From Euwallacea fornicatus (Eukaryota > Arthropoda > Insecta > Coleoptera > Curculionidae): DNA of 64,000 bases. Below the pieces are notes generated by a model. The model searched no databases. It worked only from the letters and a program-made list of their open reading frames with translations, and was not told the DNA's origin. The stretch spans positions 558,001 through 622,000 of the forward strand of contig NW_027096021.1 of NCBI RefSeq assembly GCF_040115645.1, read 5' to 3'. Each line of letters starts with the position of its first letter. Position 1 is the stretch's first letter. The position numbers and the translations under genes are program-made. Shown here in pieces: positions 1 to 13,014 of this stretch.

Positions 1-31
1 TCCAAGAAAAATAGTACTGTATGTGCTCAAA

Positions 32-46
32 CACACAACTTGTGTG
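32..46. other. 15-bp dyad (7-bp arms) in gtgtg-type monomers
   Basis: CACACAA and TTGTGTG are perfect inverted arms around a single C. The dyad recurs in every class carrying gtgtgac (P, A, F, R, S, X). In the alternative ttttgtgac classes the element shrinks to 5-bp arms (CACAA and TTGTG) around CTT, so dyad symmetry is kept in both versions. Short dyads are a known feature of many centromeric satellites and can favour non-B structures. Function here is inference only. Confidence 0.55.
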
Positions 47-248
47 ACTTTTCAAACTTTGAAGCTCGATAACTTCGGCAAATGAGGACAAAATTTGTTA
101 AACAGAGTGTCAAACTAATCAGCTCGATGAGTACTTTAACATGACACAACACATCAGAATTTCATCTTGTTGAACTTCCAAGAAAAATAGTACTTTATAT
201 GCTCAAACACACAACTTGTGTGACTTTTCAAACTTTGAAGCTCGATAA

Positions 249-265
249 CTTCGGCAAATGAGGAC
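249..265 (+). other. CENP-B-box-like motif in the conserved core
   Basis: The mammalian CENP-B box core is NTTCGNNNNANNCGGGN. This segment, starting cttcggcaaatg, matches 7 of the 9 fixed positions: TTCG, the central A, and two of the final CGGG. The same spacing recurs in most monomers of the window, whether the following bases are aggacc or tggacc. F monomers have ttcgtc, which keeps TTCG. I monomers (cttcagc) and X' monomers (gtcggc) break it. CENP-B itself is a mammalian protein, though similar motifs have been reported in satellites elsewhere. The match could be chance, since only nine positions are scored. Confidence 0.3.
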
Positions 266-269
266 CAAA

Positions 270-282
270 TTTGTTAAACAAA
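270..282. other. 13-bp dyad (6-bp arms) in aaag-type monomers
   Basis: TTTGTT and AACAAA form perfect arms around one A, in monomers reading ttaaacaaag. Monomers reading ttaaacagag carry one mismatch in the arms. Monomers with tttctta (B, G, J) and atttttta (L) also break it. The dyad therefore separates monomer classes. It lies 5 bp after the CENP-B-like motif. Confidence 0.5.
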
Positions 283-390
283 GTGTCAAAGTAATCAACT
301 CAACGAGATTTTGAAGATGTCACAACACATCGTGATTGCATCTTGTTGAACTTCCAAGAAAAATAGTACTTTATGTGCTCAAATACACAA

Positions 391-417
391 CTTTTGTGAC
401 TTTTCAAACTTTGAAGC
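391..417 (+). repeat. Three-unit 9-bp internal subrepeat
   Basis: Three consecutive 9-mers all begin with CTTT: cttttgtga, cttttcaaa and ctttgaagc. The T-tracts are spaced 9 bp apart. The pattern is present in all ttttgtgac-type monomers, and gtgtg-type monomers keep the second and third units. It may be a relic of a shorter ancestral repeat, or a set of nearly helically phased T-tracts. Either reading is inference. Confidence 0.45.
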
Positions 418-2814
418 TCGATAACTTCGGCAAATGTGGACCAAATTTCTTAAACAAAGTGTCAAAGTAATCAACTCAACGAGATTTTGAAGATATCACA
501 ACACATCGTGATTGCATCTTGTTGAACTTCCAAGTAAAATAGTACTTTATGTGCTCAAATACACAACTTTTGTGACTTTTCAAACTTTGAAGCTCGATAA
601 CTTCGGCAAATGAGGACCAAATTTGTTAAACAGAGTGTCAAATTAATCAGCTCGATGAGTACTTTAACATGACACAACACATCAGAATTGCATCTTGTTG
701 AACTTCCAAGAAAAATAGTAGTTTATGTGCTCAAACACACAACTTTTGAGACTTTCCAAAATTTGAAGCTCGATAACTTCGGCAAATGAGGACCAAATTT
801 GTTAAACAAAGTGTCAAAGTAATCACCTCAACGAGATTTTGAAGATGTCACAACACATCATGATTACATCTTGTTGAATTTCCAAGAAAAATAATACTTT
901 ATGTGCTCAAACACACAACTTTTGTGACTTTTCAAACTTTGATGCTCGTTAACTTCGGCAAATGAGGAACAAATTTGTTATACAAATTGCCAAATTAATC
1001 AGCTCGACGAGATTTTGAAGATGTCACAACACATTATGATTACATCTCGTTGAACTTCCAAGAAAAATAGTACTTTATGTGCTCAAACACACAACTTGTG
1101 TGACTTTTCAAACTTTGAAGCTCGATAACTTCGTCAAATGAGGACCAAATTTGTTAAACAGAGTGTCAAATTAATCAGCTCGACGAGATTTTGAAGATGT
1201 CACAACACAACAGAATTGCATCTTGTTGAATTTCCAAGAAAAATAGTACTTTATGTGCTCAAACACACAACTTTTGTGACTTTTCAAACTTTGAAGCTCG
1301 ATAACTTCGGCAAATGTGGACCAAATTTTTTAAACAAAGTGTCAAAGTAATCAACTCAACGAGATTTTGAAGATGTCACAACAGATCGTGATTGCATCTT
1401 GTTGAACTTCCAAGCAAAATAGTACTTTATGTGCTCAAACAAACAACTTTTGTGACTTTTCAAACTTTGAAGCTCGATAACTTCGGCAAATGTGGACCAA
1501 ATTTCTTAAACAAAGTGTCAAAGTAATCACCTCAACGAGATTTTGAAGATGTCACAACAAATCATGATTACATCTTGTTGAACTTCCAAGAAAAATAGTA
1601 CTTTATGTGCTCAAACACAACTTTTGTGACTTTTCAAACTTTGAAGCTCGATAACTTCGGCAAATGAGGACCAAATTTGTTAAACAGAGTGTCAAATTAA
1701 TCAGCTCGACGAGATTTTGAAGATGTCACAACACAACAGAATTGCATCTTGTTGAATTTCCAAGAAAAATAGTACTTTATGTGCTCAAACACACAACTTT
1801 TGTGACTTTTCAAACTTTGAAGCTCGATAACTTCGGCAAATGTGGACCAAATTTTTTAAACAAAGTGTCAAAGTAATCAACTCAACGAGATTTTGAAGAT
1901 GTCACAACAGATCGTGATTGCATCTTGTTGAACTTCCAAGCAAAATAGTACTTTATGTGCTCAAACAAACAACTTTTGTGACTTTTCAAACTTTGAAGCT
2001 CGATAACTTCGGCAAATGTGGACCAAATTTCTTAAACAAAGTGTCAAAGTAATCACCTCAACGAGATTTTGAAGATGTCACAACAAATCATGATTACATC
2101 TTGTTGAACTTCCAAGAAAAATAGTACTTTATGTGCTCAAACACACAACTTTTGTGACTTTTCAAACTTTGAAGCTCGATAACTTCGGCAAATGAGGACC
2201 AAATTTGTTAAACAGAGTGTCAAATTAATCAGCTCGATGAGTACTTTAACATGACACAACACATCAGAATTGCATCTTGTTGAACTTCCAAGAAAAATAG
2301 TACTTTATGTGCTCAAACACACAACTTTTGAGACTTTCCAAAATTTGAAGCTCGATAACTTCGGCAAATGAGGACCAAATTTGTTAAACAAAGTGTCAAA
2401 TTAATCAGCTCGACGAGATTTTGAATATGTCACAACACATCATGATTACATCTTGTTGAACTTCCAAGAAAAATAGTACTTTATGTGCTCAAACACACAA
2501 CTTTTGTGACTTTTCAAACTTTGAAGCTCGATAACTTCGGCAAATGAGGACCAAATTTGTTAAACAGAGTGTCAAATTAATCAGCTCGATGAGTACTTTA
2601 ACATGACACAACACATCAGAATTGCATCTTGTTGAACTTCCAAGAAAAATAGTACTTTATGTGCTCAAACACACAACTTTTGAGACTTTCCAAAATTTGA
2701 AGCTCGATAACTTCGGCAAATGAGGACCAAATTTGTTAAACAAAGTGTCAAATTAATCAGCTCGACGAGATTTTGAATATGTCACAACACATCATGATTA
2801 CATCTTGTTGAACT

Positions 2815-4572
2815 TCCAAGAAAAATAGTACTGTATGTGCTCAAACACACAACTTGTGTGACTTTTCAAACTTTGAAGCTCGATAACTTCGGCAAATGAG
2901 GACCAAATTTGTTAAACAAAGTGTCAAAGTAATCAACTCAACGAGATTTTGAAGATGTCACAACACATCGTGATTGCATCTTGTTGAACTTCCAAGAAAA
3001 ATAGTACTTTATGTGCTCAAATACACAACTTTTGTGACTTTTCAAACTTTGAAGCTCGATAACTTCGGCAAATGAGGACCAAATTTGTTAAACAGAGTGT
3101 CAAATTAATCAGCTCGATGAGTACTTTAACATGACACAACACATCAGAATTGCATCTTGTTGAACTTCCAAGAAAAATAGTACTTTATGTGCTCAAACAC
3201 ACAACTTTTGAAACTTTCCAAAATTTGAAGCTCGATAACTTCGGCAAATGAGGACCAAATTTGTTAAACAAAGTGTCAAATTAATCAGCTCGACGAGATT
3301 TTGAATATGTCACAACACATCGTGATTACATCTTGTTGAACTTCCAAGAAAAATAGTACTGTATGTGCTCAAACACACAACTTGTGTGGCTTTTCAAACT
3401 TTGAAGCTCGATAACTTCGGCAAATGAGGACCAAATTTGTTAAACAGAGTGTCAAATTAATCAGCTCGATGAGTACTTTAACATGACACAACACATCAGA
3501 ATTGCATCTTGTTGAACTTCCAAGAAAAATAGTACTTTATGTGCTCAAACACACAACTTGTGTGACTTTTCAAACTTTGAAGCTCGATAACTTCGGCAAA
3601 TGAGGACCAAATTTGTTAAACAAAGTGTCAAATTAATCAGCTCGACGAGATTTTGAATATGTCACAACACATCATGATTACATCTTGTTGAACTTCCAAG
3701 AAAAATAGTACTTTATATGCTCAAACACACAACTTTTGTGACTTTTCAAACTTTGAAGCTCGATAACTTCGGCAAATGAGGACCAAATTTGTTAAACAGA
3801 GTGTCAAATTAATCAGCTCGATGAGTACTTTAACATGACACAACACATCAGAATTGCATCTTGTTGAACTTCCAAGAAAAATAGTACTTTATGTGCTCAA
3901 ACACACAACTTGTGTGACTTTTCAAACTTTGAAGCTCGATAACTTCGGCAAATGAAGACCAAATTTGTTAAACAAAGTGTCAAAGTAATCAACTCAACGA
4001 GATTTTGAAGATGTCACAACACATCGTGATTGCATCTTGTTGAACTTCCAAGAAAAATAGTACTTTATGTGCTCAAATACACAACTTTTGTGACTTTTCA
4101 AACTTTGAAGCTCGATAACTTCGGCAAATGTGGACCAAATTTCTTAAACAAAGTGTCAAAGTAATCAACTCAACGAGATTTTGAAGATATCACAACACAT
4201 CGTGATTGCATCTTGTTGAACTTCCAAGAAAAATAGTACTTTATGTGCTTAAATACACAACTTTTGTGACTTTTCAAACTTTGAAGCTCGATAACTTCGG
4301 CAAATGAGGACCAAATTTGTTAAACAGAGTGTCAAATTAATCAGCTCGATGAGTACTTTAACGTGACACAACACATCAGAATTGCATCTTGTTGAACTTC
4401 CAAGAAAAATAGTACTTTATGTGCTCAAACACACAACTTTTGAGACTTTCCAAAATTTGAAGCTCGATAACTTCGGCAAATGAGGACCAAATTTGTTAAA
4501 CAAAGTGTCAAAGTAATCACCTCAACGAGATTTTGAAGATGTCACAACACATCATGATTACATCTTGTTGAA
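2815..4572 (+). repeat. A2-C-Q'-R-S-T-A-B-Ct-D block
   Basis: Ten monomers: A2 2815, C 2991, Q' 3167, R 3343, S 3519, T 3695, A 3871, B 4047, Ct 4223, D 4399. The first six recur in the same order at 12841 and 13897. The Q'-R-S-T run recurs at 24803 and 31313, and R-S-T at 41517 and 45035. Ct has the variant acgtg, shared with the Ct copies at 26563, 28674, 30082, 33073 and 35713. It is one of the recurrent modules from which the array is assembled. Confidence 0.85.
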
Positions 4573-7500
4573 TTTCCAAGAAAAATAATACTTTATGTGC
4601 TCAAACACACAACTTTTGTGACTTTTCAAACTTTGATGCTCGTTAACTTCGGCAAATGAGGAACAAATTTGTTAAACAAATTGCCAAATTAATCAGCTGG
4701 ACGAGATTTTGAAGATGTCACAACACATGATGATTACATCTCGTTGAACTTCCAAGAAAAATAGTACTTTATGTGCTCAAACACACAACTTGTGTGACTT
4801 TTCAAACTTTGAAGCTCGATAACTTCGTCAAATGAGGACCAAATTTGTTAAACAGAGTGTCAAATTAATCAGCTCGACGAGATTTTGAAGATGTCACAAC
4901 ACAACAGAATTGCATCTTTTGAACTTCCAAGAAAAATAGTACTTTATGTGCTCAAACACACAACTTTTGTGACTTTTCAAACTTTGAAGCTCGATAACTT
5001 CGGCAAATGTGGACCAAATTTCTTAAACAAAGTGTCAAAGTAATCAACTCAACGAGATTTTGAAGATGTCACAACAGATCGTGATTGCATCTTGTTGAAC
5101 TTCCAAGAAAAATAGTACTTTATGTGCTCAAACACACAACTTTTGTGACTTTTCAAACTTTGAAGCTCGATAACTTCGGCAAATGAGGACCAAATTTGTT
5201 AAACAGAGTGTCAAATTAATCAGCTCGATGAGTACTTTAAAATGACACAACACATCAGAATTTCATCTTGTTGAACTTCCAAGAAAAATAGTACTTTATA
5301 TGCTCAAACACACAACTTTTGTGACTTTTCAAACTTTGAAGCTCGATAACTTCAGCAAATGAGGACCAAATTTGTTAAACAGAGTGTCAAATTAATCAGC
5401 TCGATGAGTACTTTAACATGACACAACACATCAGAATTGCATCTTGTTGAACTTCCAAGAAAAATAGTACTTTATGTGCTCAAACACACAACTTGTGTGA
5501 CTTTTCAAACTTTGAAGCTCGATAACTTCGGCAAATGAGGACCAAATTTGTTAAACAGAGTGTCAAATTAATCAGCTCGACGAGATTTTGAATATGTCAC
5601 AACACATCATGATTACATCTTGTTGAACTTCCAAGAAAAATAGTACTTTATGTGCTCAAACACACAACTTTTGTGACTTTTCAAACTTTGAAGCTCGATA
5701 ACTTCGGCAAATGAGGACCAAATTTGTTAAACAGAGTGTCAAATTAATCAGCTCGATGGGTACTTTAACATGACACAACACATCAGAATTGCATCTTGTT
5801 GAACTTCCAAGAAAAATAGTACTTTATGTGCTCAAACACACAACTTTTGAGACTTTCCAAAATTTGAAGCTCGATAACTTCGGCAAATGAGGACCAAATT
5901 TGTTAAACAAAGTGTCAAATTAATCAGCTCGACGAGATTTTGAATATGTCACAACACATCATGATTACATCTTGTTGAACTTCCAAGAAAAATAGTACTG
6001 TATGTGCTCAAACACACACCTTGTGTGACTTTTCAAACTTTGAAGCTCGATAACTTCGGCAAATGAGGACCAAATTTGTTAAACAAAGTGTCAAAGTAAT
6101 CAACTCAACGAGATTTTGAAGATGTCACAACAGATCGTGATTGCATCTTGTTGAACTTCCAAGAAAAATAGTACTTTATGTGCTCAAACACACAACTTTT
6201 GTGACTTTTCAAACTTTGAAGCTCGATAACTTCGGCAAATGAGGACCAAATTTGTTAAACAGAGTGTCAAATTAATCAGCTCGATGAGTACTTTAAAATG
6301 ACACAACACATCAGAATTTCATCTTGTTGAACTTCCAAGAAAAATAGTACTTTATATGCTCAAACACACAACTTTTGTGACTTTTCAAACTTTGAAGCTC
6401 GATAACTTCAGCAAATGAGGACCAAATTTGTTAAACAGAGTGTCAAATTAATCAGCTCGATGAGTACATTAACATGACACAACACATCAGAATTGCATCT
6501 TGTTGAACTTCCAAGAAAAATAGTACTTTATGTGCTCAAACACACAACTTGTGTGACTTTTCAAACTTTGAAGCTCGATAACTTCGGCAAATGAGGACCA
6601 AATTTGTTAAACAAAGTGTCAAAGTAATCAACTCAACGAGATTTTGAAGATGTCACAACACATCGTGATTGCATCTTGTTGAACTTCCAAGAAAAATAGT
6701 ACTTTATGTGCTCAAATACACAACTTTTGTGACTTTTCAAACTTTGAAGCTCGATAACTTCGGCAAATGTGGACCAAATTTGTTAAACAAAGTGTCAAAG
6801 TAATCACCTCAACGAGATTTTGAAGATGTCACAACACATCATGATTACATCTTGTTGAACTTCCAAGAAAAATAGTACTTTATGTGCTCAAATACACAAC
6901 TTTTGTGACTTTTCAAACTTTGAAGCTCGATAACTTCGGCAAATGAGGACGAAATTTGTTAAACAGAGTGTCAAATTAATCAGCTCGATGAGTACTTTAA
7001 CATGACACAACACATCAGAATTGCATCTTGTTGAACTTCCAAGAAAAATAGTACTTTATGTGCTCAAACACACAACTTTTGAGACTTTCCAAAATTTGAA
7101 GCTCGATAACTTCGGCAAATGAGGACCAAATTTGTTAAACAGACTGTCAAATTAATCAGCTCGATGAGTACTTTAACATGACACAACACATCGTGATTGC
7201 ATCTTGTTGAACTTCCAAGCAAAATAGTACTTTATGTGCTCAAACAAACAACTTTTGTGACTTTTCAAACTTTGAAGCTCGATAACTTCGGCAAATGTGG
7301 ACCAAATTTCTTAAACAAAGTGTCAAAGTAATCACCTCAACGAGATTTTGAAGATGTCACAACAAATCATGATTACATCTTGTTGAACTTCCAAGAAAAA
7401 TAGTACTTTATGTGCTCAAACACAACTTTTGTGACTTTTCAAACTTTGAAGCTCGATAACTTCGGCAAATGAGGACCAAATTTGTTAAACAGAGTGTCAA

Positions 7501-8793
7501 ATTAATCAGCTCGACGAGATTTTGAAGATGTCACAACACAACAGAATTGCATCTTGTTGAATTTCCAAGAAAAATAGTACTTTATGTGCTCAAACACACA
7601 ACTTTTGTGACTTTTCAAACTTTGAAGCTCGATAACTTCGGCAAATGTGGACCAAATTTTTTAAACAAAGTGTCAAAGTAATCAACTCAACGAGATTTTG
7701 AAGATGTCACAACAGATCGTGATTGCATCTTGTTGAACTTCCAAGCAAAATAGTACTTTATGTGCTCAAACAAACAACTTTTGTGACTTTTCAAACTTTG
7801 AAGCTCGATAACTTCGGCAAATGTGGACCAAATTTCTTAAACAAAGTGTCAAAGTAATCACCTCAACGAGATTTTGAAGATGTCACAACAAATCATGATT
7901 ACATCTTGTTGAACTTCCAAGAAAAATAGTACTTTATGTGCTCAAACACACAACTTTTGTGACTTTTCAAACTTTGAAGCTCGATAACTTCGGCAAATGA
8001 GGACCAAATTTGTTAAACAGAGTGTCAAATTAATCAGCTCGATGAGTACTTTAACATGACACAACACATCAGAATTGCATCTTGTTGAACTTCCAAGAAA
8101 AATAGTACTTTATGTGCTCAAACACACAACTTTTGAGACTTTCCAAAATTTGAAGCTCGATAACTTCGGCAAATGAGGACCAAATTTGTTAAACAAAGTG
8201 TCAAATTAATCAGCTCGACGAGATTTTGAATATGTCACAACACATCATGATTACATCTTGTTGAACTTCCAAGAAAAATAGTACTTTATGTGCTCAAACA
8301 CACAACTTTTGTGACTTTTCAAACTTTGAAGCTCGATAACTTCGGCAAATGAGGACCAAATTTGTTAAACAGAGTGTCAAATTAATCAGCTCGATGGGTA
8401 CTTTAACATGACACAACACATCAGAATTGCATCTTGTTGAACTTCCAAGAAAAATAGTACTTTATGTGCTCAAACACACAACTTTTGAGACTTTCCAAAA
8501 TTTGAAGCTCGATAACTTCGGCAAATGAGGACCAAATTTGTTAAACAAAGTGTCAAATTAATCAGCTCGACGAGATTTTGAATATGTCACAACACATCAT
8601 GATTACATCTTGTTGAACTTCCAAGAAAAATAGTACTGTATGTGCTCAAACACACACCTTGTGTGACTTTTCAAACTTTGAAGCTCGATAACTTCGGCAA
8701 ATGAGGACCAAATTTGTTAAACAAAGTGTCAAAGTAATCAACTCAACGAGATTTTGAAGATGTCACAACACATCGTGATTGCATCTTGTTGAA
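4573..8793 (+). repeat. 24-monomer tandem duplication, copy 1 (4,221 bp)
   Basis: Monomers from 4575: E F G H I S N Q A2 H I A B2 C D/N J K L J N Q N Q A2. It includes a 175-bp F (4751) and a 174-bp K (7390), which gives 24 x 176 minus 3 = 4,221. Copy 2 follows directly at a constant offset of 4,221. One clear difference is A at 6468 against T at 10689. All A2 monomers in the pair carry the rare acacacacc variant. The A2 at 5982 is itself a hybrid whose right part ends cagatcg like G. Confidence 0.92.
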
Positions 8794-11700
8794 TTTCCAA
8801 GAAAAATAATACTTTATGTGCTCAAACACACAACTTTTGTGACTTTTCAAACTTTGATGCTCGTTAACTTCGGCAAATGAGGAACAAATTTGTTAAACAA
8901 ATTGCCAAATTAATCAGCTGGACGAGATTTTGAAGATGTCACAACACATGATGATTACATCTCGTTGAACTTCCAAGAAAAATAGTACTTTATGTGCTCA
9001 AACACACAACTTGTGTGACTTTTCAAACTTTGAAGCTCGATAACTTCGTCAAATGAGGACCAAATTTGTTAAACAGAGTGTCAAATTAATCAGCTCGACG
9101 AGATTTTGAAGATGTCACAACACAACAGAATTGCATCTTTTGAACTTCCAAGAAAAATAGTACTTTATGTGCTCAAACACACAACTTTTGTGACTTTTCA
9201 AACTTTGAAGCTCGATAACTTCGGCAAATGTGGACCAAATTTCTTAAACAAAGTGTCAAAGTAATCAACTCAACGAGATTTTGAAGATGTCACAACAGAT
9301 CGTGATTGCATCTTGTTGAACTTCCAAGAAAAATAGTACTTTATGTGCTCAAACACACAACTTTTGTGACTTTTCAAACTTTGAAGCTCGATAACTTCGG
9401 CAAATGAGGACCAAATTTGTTAAACAGAGTGTCAAATTAATCAGCTCGATGAGTACTTTAAAATGACACAACACATCAGAATTTCATCTTGTTGAACTTC
9501 CAAGAAAAATAGTACTTTATATGCTCAAACACACAACTTTTGTGACTTTTCAAACTTTGAAGCTCGATAACTTCAGCAAATGAGGACCAAATTTGTTAAA
9601 CAGAGTGTCAAATTAATCAGCTCGATGAGTACTTTAACATGACACAACACATCAGAATTGCATCTTGTTGAACTTCCAAGAAAAATAGTACTTTATGTGC
9701 TCAAACACACAACTTGTGTGACTTTTCAAACTTTGAAGCTCGATAACTTCGGCAAATGAGGACCAAATTTGTTAAACAGAGTGTCAAATTAATCAGCTCG
9801 ACGAGATTTTGAATATGTCACAACACATCATGATTACATCTTGTTGAACTTCCAAGAAAAATAGTACTTTATGTGCTCAAACACACAACTTTTGTGACTT
9901 TTCAAACTTTGAAGCTCGATAACTTCGGCAAATGAGGACCAAATTTGTTAAACAGAGTGTCAAATTAATCAGCTCGATGGGTACTTTAACATGACACAAC
10001 ACATCAGAATTGCATCTTGTTGAACTTCCAAGAAAAATAGTACTTTATGTGCTCAAACACACAACTTTTGAGACTTTCCAAAATTTGAAGCTCGATAACT
10101 TCGGCAAATGAGGACCAAATTTGTTAAACAAAGTGTCAAATTAATCAGCTCGACGAGATTTTGAATATGTCACAACACATCATGATTACATCTTGTTGAA
10201 CTTCCAAGAAAAATAGTACTGTATGTGCTCAAACACACACCTTGTGTGACTTTTCAAACTTTGAAGCTCGATAACTTCGGCAAATGAGGACCAAATTTGT
10301 TAAACAAAGTGTCAAAGTAATCAACTCAACGAGATTTTGAAGATGTCACAACAGATCGTGATTGCATCTTGTTGAACTTCCAAGAAAAATAGTACTTTAT
10401 GTGCTCAAACACACAACTTTTGTGACTTTTCAAACTTTGAAGCTCGATAACTTCGGCAAATGAGGACCAAATTTGTTAAACAGAGTGTCAAATTAATCAG
10501 CTCGATGAGTACTTTAAAATGACACAACACATCAGAATTTCATCTTGTTGAACTTCCAAGAAAAATAGTACTTTATATGCTCAAACACACAACTTTTGTG
10601 ACTTTTCAAACTTTGAAGCTCGATAACTTCAGCAAATGAGGACCAAATTTGTTAAACAGAGTGTCAAATTAATCAGCTCGATGAGTACTTTAACATGACA
10701 CAACACATCAGAATTGCATCTTGTTGAACTTCCAAGAAAAATAGTACTTTATGTGCTCAAACACACAACTTGTGTGACTTTTCAAACTTTGAAGCTCGAT
10801 AACTTCGGCAAATGAGGACCAAATTTGTTAAACAAAGTGTCAAAGTAATCAACTCAACGAGATTTTGAAGATGTCACAACACATCGTGATTGCATCTTGT
10901 TGAACTTCCAAGAAAAATAGTACTTTATGTGCTCAAATACACAACTTTTGTGACTTTTCAAACTTTGAAGCTCGATAACTTCGGCAAATGTGGACCAAAT
11001 TTGTTAAACAAAGTGTCAAAGTAATCACCTCAACGAGATTTTGAAGATGTCACAACACATCATGATTACATCTTGTTGAACTTCCAAGAAAAATAGTACT
11101 TTATGTGCTCAAATACACAACTTTTGTGACTTTTCAAACTTTGAAGCTCGATAACTTCGGCAAATGAGGACGAAATTTGTTAAACAGAGTGTCAAATTAA
11201 TCAGCTCGATGAGTACTTTAACATGACACAACACATCAGAATTGCATCTTGTTGAACTTCCAAGAAAAATAGTACTTTATGTGCTCAAACACACAACTTT
11301 TGAGACTTTCCAAAATTTGAAGCTCGATAACTTCGGCAAATGAGGACCAAATTTGTTAAACAGACTGTCAAATTAATCAGCTCGATGAGTACTTTAACAT
11401 GACACAACACATCGTGATTGCATCTTGTTGAACTTCCAAGCAAAATAGTACTTTATGTGCTCAAACAAACAACTTTTGTGACTTTTCAAACTTTGAAGCT
11501 CGATAACTTCGGCAAATGTGGACCAAATTTCTTAAACAAAGTGTCAAAGTAATCACCTCAACGAGATTTTGAAGATGTCACAACAAATCATGATTACATC
11601 TTGTTGAACTTCCAAGAAAAATAGTACTTTATGTGCTCAAACACAACTTTTGTGACTTTTCAAACTTTGAAGCTCGATAACTTCGGCAAATGAGGACCAA

Positions 11701-13014
11701 ATTTGTTAAACAGAGTGTCAAATTAATCAGCTCGACGAGATTTTGAAGATGTCACAACACAACAGAATTGCATCTTGTTGAATTTCCAAGAAAAATAGTA
11801 CTTTATGTGCTCAAACACACAACTTTTGTGACTTTTCAAACTTTGAAGCTCGATAACTTCGGCAAATGTGGACCAAATTTTTTAAACAAAGTGTCAAAGT
11901 AATCAACTCAACGAGATTTTGAAGATGTCACAACAGATCGTGATTGCATCTTGTTGAACTTCCAAGCAAAATAGTACTTTATGTGCTCAAACAAACAACT
12001 TTTGTGACTTTTCAAACTTTGAAGCTCGATAACTTCGGCAAATGTGGACCAAATTTCTTAAACAAAGTGTCAAAGTAATCACCTCAACGAGATTTTGAAG
12101 ATGTCACAACAAATCATGATTACATCTTGTTGAACTTCCAAGAAAAATAGTACTTTATGTGCTCAAACACACAACTTTTGTGACTTTTCAAACTTTGAAG
12201 CTCGATAACTTCGGCAAATGAGGACCAAATTTGTTAAACAGAGTGTCAAATTAATCAGCTCGATGAGTACTTTAACATGACACAACACATCAGAATTGCA
12301 TCTTGTTGAACTTCCAAGAAAAATAGTACTTTATGTGCTCAAACACACAACTTTTGAGACTTTCCAAAATTTGAAGCTCGATAACTTCGGCAAATGAGGA
12401 CCAAATTTGTTAAACAAAGTGTCAAATTAATCAGCTCGACGAGATTTTGAATATGTCACAACACATCATGATTACATCTTGTTGAACTTCCAAGAAAAAT
12501 AGTACTTTATGTGCTCAAACACACAACTTTTGTGACTTTTCAAACTTTGAAGCTCGATAACTTCGGCAAATGAGGACCAAATTTGTTAAACAGAGTGTCA
12601 AATTAATCAGCTCGATGGGTACTTTAACATGACACAACACATCAGAATTGCATCTTGTTGAACTTCCAAGAAAAATAGTACTTTATGTGCTCAAACACAC
12701 AACTTTTGAGACTTTCCAAAATTTGAAGCTCGATAACTTCGGCAAATGAGGACCAAATTTGTTAAACAAAGTGTCAAATTAATCAGCTCGACGAGATTTT
12801 GAATATGTCACAACACATCATGATTACATCTTGTTGAACTTCCAAGAAAAATAGTACTGTATGTGCTCAAACACACACCTTGTGTGACTTTTCAAACTTT
12901 GAAGCTCGATAACTTCGGCAAATGAGGACCAAATTTGTTAAACAAAGTGTCAAAGTAATCAACTCAACGAGATTTTGAAGATGTCACAACACATCGTGAT
13001 TGCATCTTGTTGAA
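8794..13014 (+). repeat. 24-monomer tandem duplication, copy 2 (4,221 bp)
   Basis: Same order and length as 4573-8793. The joint between copies lies at 8782-8793: the last A2 of copy 1 begins its normal tail (catcgtgattgc) but continues as gttgaattt, the tail that normally precedes E. Copy 2 has the normal A2 tail at its end and flows into a C monomer, as the 2815 block does. This marks a single unequal exchange in the shared tail sequence. Within each copy the N-Q-A2 triplet also recurs 15 monomers later (2,638 bp). Confidence 0.92.

Larger units (their letters stand above)
177..352 (+). repeat. Representative satellite monomer (class A)
   Basis: One complete 176-bp monomer, described here as a reference. 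In order it holds: an A-rich start (tccaagaaaaatag); a CA/TG-rich dyad near positions 32-46; a short T-tract series near 39-65; the most conserved stretch, from about 61 to 91, containing gaagctcgataacttcgg; a ttaaac segment near 98-104; and a right half (about 105-160) that differs most between classes; then the tail catcttgttgaac. Other monomers differ mainly in the dyad, in the base pair before ggacc, in the triplet after ttaaaca (aag or gag), and in the right half. Monomer length is close to one nucleosome plus linker. Confidence 0.95.
1..2814 (+). repeat. P-block copy 1 (16 monomers)
   Basis: Monomer order from base 1: P A B C D E F L J K L J N Q N Q. The block matches 19703-22516 at a constant offset of 19,702 bp, with only scattered differences seen: T at 535 against A at 20237, G at 721 against C at 20423, and the C-to-T change at 20111. 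E here carries ttatac and cattatg, and F ends in gttgaattt. K at 1585 is 174 bp. Identity ends just inside the next monomer, where this copy continues as A2 and the 20-kb copy becomes an A2/C chimera (22517). Confidence 0.9.

Noticed and set aside
4573..13014. Treating the near-identical large duplications as proven biology
   Set aside because: Assembly of satellite arrays can create or collapse such copies. The private base differences support real copies, but read-level evidence is not available here, so origin is left open.
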